DNA of 64,000 bases from Miscanthus floridulus (lineage: Eukaryota > Streptophyta > Magnoliopsida > Poales > Poaceae), in contig NC_089591.1 in the NCBI RefSeq assembly GCF_019320115.1, forward strand, positions 59,013,702-59,077,701, read 5' to 3'. Each line of letters begins with the position of its first letter. The first letter of the stretch is position 1. Below are positions 55,775-64,000 of the stretch, in pieces. Below the pieces are notes generated by a model that searched no databases, was not told the DNA's origin, and worked only from the letters and a program-made list of their open reading frames with translations. The translations under genes and the position numbers were made by a program.

Positions 55775-56270
55775 TGTTAGATTAGGTTTTCTTAGGTATG
55801 TTCATCGGATCGGGATACTTAACACAGTAATAGATCATTCGGATTTCACAGAGAGATTAAGAGATAGGTGATAGGTGGCAAACCGTCAAACGCCGTAGTT
55901 GTTGAAGCTCCGGCCGGGGTTTCGTTGACGGACGCCATCTGCGCGCCGGCAGCGACGGTCGGTGGAGCGGGAGTCGGCGCTGTGGCGTCCTCGGCGGCGA
56001 CGTGAGCGTCGGGTGGCGTTGCCGGCGTCGGTGGCACTTCCCGTCGCTGGCAGCGCCCCTACTTTCGATCGGGTCTAGGGTTTAGGATGTCAGTGGGGTG
56101 ACTGGCGGCGCGGTGAACCTCGTCTCGCGAGCCCCGGCCCCCACCTTCCTTTATAGCGCTGTGCGACGGGGGCCCACCAACCATGTAGGGTTGGGCGTCC
56201 CCGATCAGGGCGCGAGGACAAGGCCCAGTTAGGCCGTTGGGCCTAACTGGTGGGAGATCAATACTAACAT
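55775..56270 (-). repeat. 3' LTR of Copia element (496 bp)
   Basis: TATA-like CTATAAAGG on the minus strand at 56148-56156. Confidence 0.95.
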
Positions 56271-56283
56271 TCTCCCCCTTGAT
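56271..56283 (-). other. Polypurine tract of Copia element
   Basis: Minus strand TCAAGGGGGAGAA abutting the 3' LTR. Confidence 0.85.
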
Positions 56284-56484
56284 CTCTCATCTATTCTTCG
56301 TTCTTCAATTTCATGCTCAAAACTTTCAATTCATAATTTTTCTTGCTTCCATCCTATTTCATCACAGATTAGTGCATAGAACTGTCCCATCGTCACAGCA
56401 ATTAGTGCCGTTAGACTAACAGCCACAATACAATTCTCCGTTTTGAAATGTAAACTTTCTTTGGGCCCTTCGTATGTTCAGGTA

Positions 56485-57684
56485 TCATAGGCTTTCCCTT
56501 AAACCCATGCCGGCTACGTGTTCTCTGAACACGTTGGGTAGTAAGCCCTTTGTGAGCGGATCCGCGAGCATTTTCTCTGTACTTATATGCTCAAGATTTA
56601 TTATATGATCCCGAACTTTATCTTTCACAACATAGTACTTTATGTCAATGTGTTTGGCAGCACCACTTGACCTATTGTTGTGAGCGTACTGTACCGCTGG
56701 ATTGTTATCATAATACAATCGCAGTGGTTCATTTATATCATCAATCACTTTCAATCCGGGTATGAATTTCTTCAGCCAGTTTACCTGCCCCGTTGCCTCA
56801 TAGCATGCTACAAACTCGGCATACATTATCGAGGATGTAGTTACGGTTTGTTTGGAGCTTTTCCACGATATAGCCCCTCCTGCGAGAGTAAATACATATC
56901 CTGACGTGGATTTTCTTTCGTCTCCCGCATAATCAGAATCTGAATACCCCTCTATCTGCAGGGAATTAGATCTTCTATACGTAAGCATGAGGCCTTTCGT
57001 ACCCTGCAAATAACGTAGGACTTTCTTCACTAATTTCCAATGTTCAATTCCTGGATTCTTTTGATATCTACCAAGTAACCCGGTAACAAAAGCCAAGTCA
57101 GGGCGTATACACACTTGAGCATATTGTAAACTTCCAACAGCTGAAGCATACGGTACCGCTTTCATTCGGTCAATTTCATATTGGTTCTTGGGACACTGAT
57201 GTTCCCCAAATCTATCGCCCTTGACTATAGGAGCAGGTGAAGGACTGCACGCATGCATACTAAATTTCTTCAGGACTTTTTCTATGTATGCCTTTTGCGA
57301 TAATCCTAGAACCCCTTTTCTCCTGTCTCGGTGAATCTCTATTCCCAAAACGAACGAGGCCTCACCGAGATCTTTCATATCAAAGTTCGAGGACAAGAAT
57401 TTCTTCGTCTCCATTAGTAGATTGATATCACTGCTAGCAAGCAAGATATCATCCACATACAAAATTAGGAATATGTACTTTCCATTCCTGAACTTTGCAT
57501 AAACGCAATTGTCCTCAACATTTTCTTCAAACCCAAAACCTTTTATCGTTCTATCAAACTTCAAATACCACTGTCTTGAAGCTTGTTTCAATCCGTAGAT
57601 TGATTTCTTCAGGCGACATCCCATATTTTCCTTTCCTTTTACGACAAAACCTTTTGGTTGTGCCATATAAACATTTTCTTCCAA
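56485..57684 (-). pseudogene. pol: Copia RT (C-terminal part) and RNase H
   Basis: A 399-residue frame that continues the polyprotein after a frameshift. RT motifs are YGLKQASRQWY (about 30-40) and LYVDDILLAS (75-84), then LGIEI and SAVGSLQYAQVCIRPDL. RNase H has GYSDSDYAGD (247-255), STSGYVF and ISWKSSKQTVTTSS, then AKHIDIKYY, and ends ADPLTKGL. The upstream frame overlaps it at 57639-57684. Catalytic residues are present. The 5' border given is only the first ATG in this frame, not a true start. Confidence 0.92.
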
Positions 57685-60600
57685 ATCCCATTTAGGAAAG
57701 CCGTCTTTACATCCATTTGATGTAACTCCAAGTCATAGTGGGCTACAAGTGCCATTATAATTCTGAAGGAATCTTTACATGAGACTGGAGAAAACGTCTC
57801 ATTGTAATCAATCCCTTCTCTTTGCGTGAAGCCTTTCGCCACGAGTCGCGCTTTAAATCTTTCTATATTCCCTTGGGAGTCATATTTCGTTTTGTAGACC
57901 CATTTGCAGCCTATTGTTTTGGCTCCTTTAGGAATATTTTCTAAGTCCCAAACTTTATTGGTACTCATTGATTTCAATTCATCTTCCATGGCCTTAAGCC
58001 ACTTTGATGAGTGGTCGCTTCTCATGGCTTCTTCAAATGAGGTGGGATCGTCCCCCATCTGACATTCTTCAGTTTCATACACTTCATAGTCATCAGTAAT
58101 AGCTGATCTTCTTATTCTTTGAGACCTTCTAGGTGCCTCCAGCACTTGTTCCACATTGGGATGTTGTTGTTCTTCCTCATGTGCAACATTTGGTTCTATA
58201 GTTTCCTCAAGGATAGGTTCCTCAAGGACAGGTTCCTCATGTTCATTCATTGTCGCCACGGGAGAACTTGCAACAGGTGTTGGCACTACGGTGTCCTGCA
58301 CTGTCGGTGCAACAGCAGCAGGTAGCGTGAAGAATGGTTCTTCAACCATCGGAGTGGGTACATGTACCCGCTTCTCCTGTAGGCTGATTTCTCGTGCTAC
58401 CACGCTCCCCCTGATCATGTTATCCTCCAAGAACACAGCGTGTCTTGTTTCTACAATCTTCGTATGTCTGTCAGGACAATAGAAGCGATATCCTTTCGAT
58501 CTTTCTGGATAGCCAATAAAATGGCAGCTCACTGTCTTGGAGTCTAACTTTCCTATGTTCGGGTTAAACACTTTTGCCTCAGCTGGACAGCCCCACACAC
58601 GCAAATGGTTAAGTGAGGGTTCCCTTCCTGTCCATAATTCATACGGTGTTTTAGGCACCGATTTACTTGGTACTCGATTAAGTATGTGAATGGCGGTTTT
58701 CAGTGCCTCCATCCATAAACTAATCGGTAATGTGGAGTAACTCATCATGCTTCTTACCATATCCATTAAGGTATGGTTACATCTTTCAGCCACTCCATTC
58801 TGCTGAGGCTCCCCCGGTGTGGAGTACTGAGCAACTATGCCATTTTCCTGTAGGAACCTTGCAAATGGTCTAGGAATTTGGCCATATGGGGTATGTCGCC
58901 CATAGTACTCTCCACCTCGGTCTGATCGTACTATCTTTATTTTCTTATTGTGCTGATTTTCAACTTCAGCTTTAAATATTTTGAATTTATCCAATGCTTC
59001 CGATCTTTCTTTAATTGGATAAATATTGCCATAACGAGAGTAGTCGTCTATGAATGTTATAAACGAGTCATAACCATCCACACTTTTCACAGGAAAAGGA
59101 CCACATATATCTGTGTGGATTATTTCTAAAATTCCTGTGCTTCGTTTGGCATCTTTCTTAATTTTCTTGACATACTTTCCTTTGATGCAATCAATACATT
59201 GCTCTAAATCTGAAAATTCTAAGTGCGGGAGAATTGATTCCTTAACCAATCGTTCCATTCTCCCCCTCGAAATATGGCCCAAGCGACAATGCCATAATTT
59301 CGAAGAGACAGTATCAATTCTCTTCCGCTTCTTAGTTACATCCGTAGATGGGGAATCATTCACATTCTCATCACATACATTGTTCACATTCTCAGCAAGA
59401 GATAATAAATAAAGCTTGTCTTGTCGGAAGGCAAGACCAACACATTTATTATTAACCAGTATCTTACACTTGCCATCACCAAAATGGCAATCAATTCCAT
59501 CATCATCAAGTTTCGAAACACTTATCAAATTTCTACGCAAAGAGGGAACATAAAGTACTTCTTTAAGTCTAAGTACAAAACCATTATTCAATTCTAAAGA
59601 AAAAACTCCAATGGCTTCAACATTGGCTTGCAGTCCATTTGCAACTTTAATCGTTCTTTCTCCTCTTTGCAAGGTTCTCGTCCCACTTAACCCCTGTAAA
59701 GAATTTGCAACATGAGTAGTTGCTCCTGAATCAACCCACCAAGTGGATTTATCATAACATAAATACAGAGATTCATCTATAAATATAATAAATTCATCAC
59801 CTTTCTTTAGCAGAGATTTCAGGAAGTCTAGACAATCCCTCTTGTAGTGTCCCTTCTTGAAGCAGTGCTTGCACTGATCTTTTTCTGCTCCACCATACTG
59901 CTGATTCTCAGAATCCTGGGGTTTCTTTCCCTGTGAACTGGAGGAAGAGGACTTATCCCACTTAGGTTTCCCTTGTGGTTTAGGATTCTTGCCATTAAAG
60001 TTCTTTCTTTTGTTGTCCTTCACAAAATGAGCAGATTCACTTTGTGAGGACTTTATCCTCTCCTCTTCTTGAGCACACATTGAGATGAGTCTTTCTATGC
60101 CCCATCTTTCAGGCTGCATATTATAGTTCACAATGAAGGTGTCATATTCTTTCGGCAAAGAAGCAAAAATCAAATGAATCAGGAAATCCTCCTCCTTCAA
60201 ATTCATTTCTTTTAGCTTGGATGCCGTAGTGTTCATCTTCAAAATGTGCTCTCTTATGCTACCACCAGTGAATTTCTCATTCACAAGCTTCTTAATCAGT
60301 GAACTTGCTGTGGCCTTGGTAGACCCAGTAAACTGACTCTTGATTTTCTCAAGATATTCTTTAGCAGTAGCACATTCAGGGATTGAGCCCCTTATCTGTT
60401 CTTCTATGGTGGCTTTGGCTACCAACAGGCACTTGCGGTTGGAGAGAGTCCATTGCCTATGTTCAAGGTCATATTTCATTCTTATTTCAGCATGATCACG
60501 CTTCCGAGAAGCGAAATCAGCGTCAGATTTATTGTCACCTCTCACCGGGTCCTCTGGCTCAGTAGGACACGGTGAGGTGATGGCAAAATCGACCTCTCCC

Positions 60601-60725
60601 AATGCAAGTTCCAATTCATACTTCTCCCGCCACACACGATGATTGGTTCCGTTGAGTGTCGGGATGTTGGCAATGTTCACAATGCATTTGCCTCCTGAAA
60701 TCATACCAGAGTAAGTAAGAAACAT
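57639..60725 (-). pseudogene. gag-pol: Copia Gag-protease-integrase-RT (N-terminal part)
   Basis: A 1028-residue frame. Gag covers about 1-300 with ALGEVDFAI, a UBN2-like [16 protein letters not shown] and one knuckle [14 protein letters not shown] (about 283). Protease has [13 protein letters not shown] (about 327). The pre-integrase [14 protein letters not shown] is at about 475. The integrase core has DICGPFP (about 535), SDRGGEYYG (about 600) and [11 protein letters not shown] (about 643). RT starts [13 protein letters not shown] (about 907) and runs to [10 protein letters not shown], after which the frame is lost at about 57685, consistent with loss of one base. The ORF opens at MFLTYSGM; a later Met (MISGG) is equally possible as start. 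One polyprotein would be expected in an intact copy. Confidence 0.93.
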
Positions 60726-62066
60726 TTATACATAAAATTCATGTTTTTAACTCAACGTTGGTCAAATTAAAACTTATAATTCATCCATGCAAAACATTTT
60801 ACATCACCGTTGGGCAGAAGTAAAATTAATGCACAATTTCTCATGGATCAAAAATTATAATATTTGTTATTAACAACGTTGGTCAGAAAATAACAATATC
60901 ATAATCGCATCAAAATTATCAGAAATTCATTTCTCTTAAAATTAAATTATCCCGTTGGTTCAAATTTAATCAAAGAGAACAATAATTATCATGCACAGCG
61001 GAAACATTAATAATCTTTTCATGTTATTATTTTCCAGAAGCACTAAAAAATTCATTGTTTTCTGGGCAAAATATCGTTGGATAAAATTTGCACAGAAAAT
61101 TATATCAAAATCATTCAAATTCTTCAAAATATGCATTCAAAATTGTTTCTGGAAAATAATAAGAAAAAATTTCTTGTTCTTCTTTCATTTTTCAGCCCAG
61201 CGCGGCCCAAGACGCGCTGAAACGGCTCGGCCCAGTGTCCGCGCGCTCGCCCAGGCCGCACCCAGGGCACAACCTGGGCCTGGGCCGGCAAACCGCGCCG
61301 CGCGCTCGCGCCCGCCTGGGCCGGCGAGGTGGCCTGTCCAATCTCGAGCGTCCGTCTCGATCCGACGGCCAGGCGCACGTTTCGCCGAGTATAAAACTGT
61401 GACGCTGTGCCCGATCGACCAAAACCCTAGGTCATTTTCATTCGGTCTCTCTCTCTCTCTTCGCCTCACTGCTCTCTCTCTCTCTCTTCTCCTTTCTCAG
61501 TCGTAGCAGCGAGCCACAACCGAGAGCAAAAGAACGGCGAGCGAGCGGGTCTTTGCGCCGTCGCCGGCCCCCTCGCCGGCGCGCGTGCTCCCCAACGGGT
61601 GAGCACGCCGCCGTCGAGCGGCCTGGCCACGGCGCTTCCTTGGCCGAGCCCCGGCGAACCAGTGAGCCGAATCGGCGCTTCTTCTCCCGCGCCGGTGAAA
61701 AGCCGGTTCGGCTCTTCTTCCTCGCTGGCGACGGTGAGACCGCCCTATGTTCTTCCCCGTCCTCTCCTTCTTTTCCGGGATTAACCCATGGTGGGGATGG
61801 GGAAAAATATTAGGGTTAGGGTTTCGACCCTTCTTTCCCTTCGGATTCGATTTCTTTCTTCTTTCTTTTCTTTTCACTCGTTCACCCGAAAAGGGGATCT
61901 AGGGTTAGGGTTCGGTTGAACCCGATTTGATTTCTTCCTCTCCTTTTTTTTGTGTGTTCGTTCATCCGAATGGGAAAACTGGGGTTAGGGTTAGGTCTTA
62001 GGGTTCGGTTTTTCTGTTTTCTTTCCCGATCCGCATCATATTGGTTTGATTTCTTGTCGAACCTTT
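60726..62066. other. Long leader of Copia element with antisense promoter-like sequence
   Basis: About 1.3 kb lies between PBS and gag. An AT-rich part (60726-61190) carries the word CGTTGGTCA several times. The GC-rich part on the plus strand reads like a plant promoter and 5' UTR: TATAAAACT at 61390, AAAACCCTAG, then CT repeats (61445-61500). Runs of TTAGGGTTAGGGTT occur at about 61811, 61903 and 61983. Confidence 0.6.
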
Positions 62067-62078
62067 GCTCTGATGCCA
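62067..62078 (-). other. Primer binding site of Copia element
   Basis: Minus strand TGGCATCAGAGC, one base different from the standard initiator tRNA-Met site TGGTATCAGAGC, one base after the 5' LTR. Confidence 0.9.
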
Positions 62079-62079
62079 T

Positions 62080-62574
62080 TGTTAGATTAGGTTTTCTTAG
62101 GTATGTTCATCGGATCGGAATACTTAACACAGTAATAGATCATTCGGATTTCACAGAGAGATTAAGAGATAGGTGATAGGTGGCAAACCGTCAAACGCCG
62201 TAGTTGTTGAAGCTCCGGCCGGGGTTTCGTTGACGGACGCCATCTGCGCGCCGGCAGCGACGGTCGGTGGAGCGGGAGTCGGCGCTGTGGCGTCCTCGGC
62301 GGCGACGTGAGCGTCGAGTGGCGTTGCCGGCATCGGTGGCACTTCCCGTCGCTGGCAGCGCCCCTACTTTCGATCGGGTCTAGGGTTTAGGATGTCGGTG
62401 GGGTAACTGGCGGCGCGGTGAACCTCGTCTCGCGAGCCCCGGCCCCCACCTTCCTTTATAGCGCTGTGCGACAGGGGCCCACCAACCATGTAGGGTTGGA
62501 CGCCTCCGATCAGAGCGCGAGGACAAGGCCCAGTTAGGCCATTGGGAATAACTGTTGGGAGATGGATACTAACA
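62080..62574 (-). repeat. 5' LTR of Copia element (495 bp)
   Basis: TGTTAG to CTAACA, matching 55775-56270. TATA-like box on the minus strand at 62453-62461. Confidence 0.95.
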
Positions 62575-63058
62575 ACAGGGGCCTCGTCAACTCATACGCT
62601 GTGTCCTTTCCCAGCACCTTTCCCAGCAGGACAGCAGCACCTTTGCGTCGCTTGTCAATGGTCACACTCACTGACTCACACATCTTTAGGCACAGTGAAG
62701 TGAAAACTATAAACTTTGCAATGCACAAGCACAAGACATGAAGCCAAGCCGTGTTGTCCTGGCCTGTCTACAAATTATTACAGGAGTCGGCTCTCCACAG
62801 CTACTCTACCCGGGAGTCTCCTGAATCTCTCTGTAATAATGCCTGCTACCTTTTGCAAGTTGCAGCGCTTGCTTGCCGCAGTTGGTGCCCAATCATGTTT
62901 ACTGTAGTATCAAGTTGTTCAATATTGACTAACTAGGCTCAAATTAGTCGTAATATGTTGAATTAATTATTTTTTAGTCTATATTTAATACTCCATGCAG
63001 TGTTCAAATATCCGATAAGATAGAGACTAAACTTTAGTGGAGGAACTAAATAAGACCT
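62575..63058. other. Intergenic sequence with MITE remnant
   Basis: About 62930-63058 is a truncated relative of the MITE at 23422-23659 (GTCTATATTTAATACTCCATGC, then GGAACTAAATAAGACC). No gene seen. Confidence 0.55.
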
Positions 63059-63831
63059 TAATTTTGTTTGCTTGTGGGCAGCATAGATGGATGACTTCTG
63101 GAGGCATGATTGATAGGCATATGTTGGAAAAGCAATATCCTACTCGAGGTTAAGATTTTTATGTGGATGGCGTCTCATGATAGAATCCGGTGTGCAGTTC
63201 AGTTAAAGAAGAAGAAGTGGTCAGGGGCCGAGGAATGTTTCACTTGCGGCAAACTTGAATCCTCAGATCATATTCTATTCCAATGCCCGCTAGCTGTGTT
63301 CCTTTGGTCTTTTATGAGAGATTGCTTGGGCTAGGAGACTTCTCCGGTCAGTTGCGATTCCTTTTTTCGAGAGATCGTGGACAAATGTAGAGGTGTAAAG
63401 CAGGGGGTGACTTTGTTCTTATGTGAGGTGCGCTGTGGACAATTTGGAAAGCTCGTAACGACGTGGTGTTCAACAAGAAGCTGATATCCTCCCCGATGGT
63501 GCTCATATACAAAACAATCATGCTGGTGAAGACTTGGAGCCCTCTCCTGAAGCCAAAGTTGAAGCCCCTGGCGGATGAAATGATTCTAATGGTTTCAACA
63601 AGCACCGCTTCTATGTAACTGATCTTCGCGCGTTACGCTCTCTGTTTCTGGTGTTAGCATGACTTTTGTGATTTGTCTAAACTTCTGTTAGAGGTTTTTG
63701 TCGAATTGGTTCTAGTTAAGTCACTCTTTGAAATGTTTGAACTCTTTTGTAAGCTGGTGTTCCTAGCATCATATCGTTGGCTTGATAAGCTTTTAATAAA
63801 ACCGGGCAATGCCTCTAATCTAAAAAAAACC
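63059..63831 (+). pseudogene. LINE 3' fragment (zf-RVT domain and A-rich tail)
   Basis: The frame at 63110-63334 encodes VKIFMWMASHDRIRC, then CFTCGKLESSDHILFQCPLA and WSFMRDCLG, the zinc-binding domain that follows RT in plant LINEs (PF13966 type). A shifted frame continues with WTIWKARNDVVFNKK-like sequence (about 63430-63480). The 3' end shows TTTTAATAAAACCGGGCAAT and an eight-A run at 63822-63829. The RT itself is absent, as in the usual 5' truncation during LINE insertion. Different sequence from the LINE at 19300-21010. Confidence 0.8.
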
Positions 63832-64000
63832 TTTGTTATGTTGGCACCACATTACTCATATGTCATGGCCTAACTACGCAAGGTTGTACGTGTCAGGGGT
63901 GCGCGTGCGGACATTTGGTTTGCCTTACATACCGAACATATAAGATGATAACATAACTCCTATTACTAGAGGTGCTCTAAAGCTGACTTCATGTACAACG
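63832..64000. other. Flanking sequence, no gene seen
   Basis: Short unassigned stretch to the window end. Confidence 0.5.

Larger units (their letters stand above)
55775..62574 (-). mobile_element. Ty1/Copia LTR retrotransposon, complete (6.8 kb)
   Basis: LTRs at 55775-56270 and 62080-62574 (TGTTAG...CTAACA) are flanked by the 5-bp duplication ACAGG (55770-55774 and 62575-62579). The PBS lies next to the right LTR and the PPT next to the left, so it reads minus. Domain order is Gag, protease, integrase, RT, RNase H, which defines Copia. About 15 differences between the LTRs by eye (about 3 percent). Apart from one frameshift in RT the coding region is open, so this is the most nearly intact element of the window. 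Confidence 0.97.

Noticed and set aside
61811..62005. Telomeric repeat tract
   Set aside because: Only two or three TTAGGG-like units at a time inside a retrotransposon leader, and not the plant TTTAGGG array.

Overview
This is a repeat-dense piece of a nuclear plant genome, almost certainly a grass. The evidence is nested LTR retrotransposons of Gypsy and Copia type, many small grass-type MITEs, a CACTA element, LINE tails and a Cassandra TRIM. An Andropogoneae-like (sorghum, sugarcane, Miscanthus, maize) origin is my inference from general family resemblance and was not tested. I found no intact host protein gene. The only recognisable host coding sequence is a short cytokinin oxidase/dehydrogenase (CKX) exon fragment at about 55.0 kb.

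Layout: (1) 1-13653, a minus-strand Ty3/Gypsy element (element A) whose 3' LTR runs off the left edge. It has gag-pro-pol on the minus strand, a spliced antisense gene on the plus strand and a six-copy 110-bp tandem repeat. (2) 13654-23811, old intergenic sequence with LTR fragments, MITEs, a broken LINE (minus strand) and a complete 768-bp Cassandra TRIM with 5S-rRNA-derived LTRs and TSD ATATT. (3) 23812-49627, a complete plus-strand Gypsy element (element B, TSD CAGCC). Its gag-pro-pol is riddled with stop codons, and its antisense gene is split by a nested 10.06-kb minus-strand gag-only element (32384-42441, TSD CCAAC). (4) 49628-55774, MITEs and a degraded LTR fragment that holds a hAT-like MITE (8-bp TSD), which in turn holds a 1.7-kb CACTA element (3-bp TSD), followed by the CKX fragment. 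(5) 55775-62574, a complete minus-strand Copia element (TSD ACAGG) with a single frameshift in the RT region. (6) 62575-64000, MITE debris and a LINE 3' end with an A-rich tail.

The two Gypsy elements share one architecture: LTR, PBS of type TGGYGCGCCAGGTAGGGG, gag with a C-H-H-C knuckle, protease, RT, RNase H, integrase, then a convergent antisense multi-exon gene with its own TATA-like box, then a tandem-repeat region, PPT and LTR. This fits the Tat-type Gypsy lineage, in which extra and antisense ORFs are known. Two points deserve a second look. One is the antisense gene, whose first exon resembles the putative gypsy-type transposase domain (PF04195) and which is kept in both elements. The other is a TAG codon in an identical nine-base context at the protease/RT boundary of both elements. 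Most other stops in element B look like Gln-to-stop changes, as expected from deamination of methylated cytosine, so the shared TAG may be either decay or a real translational signal.
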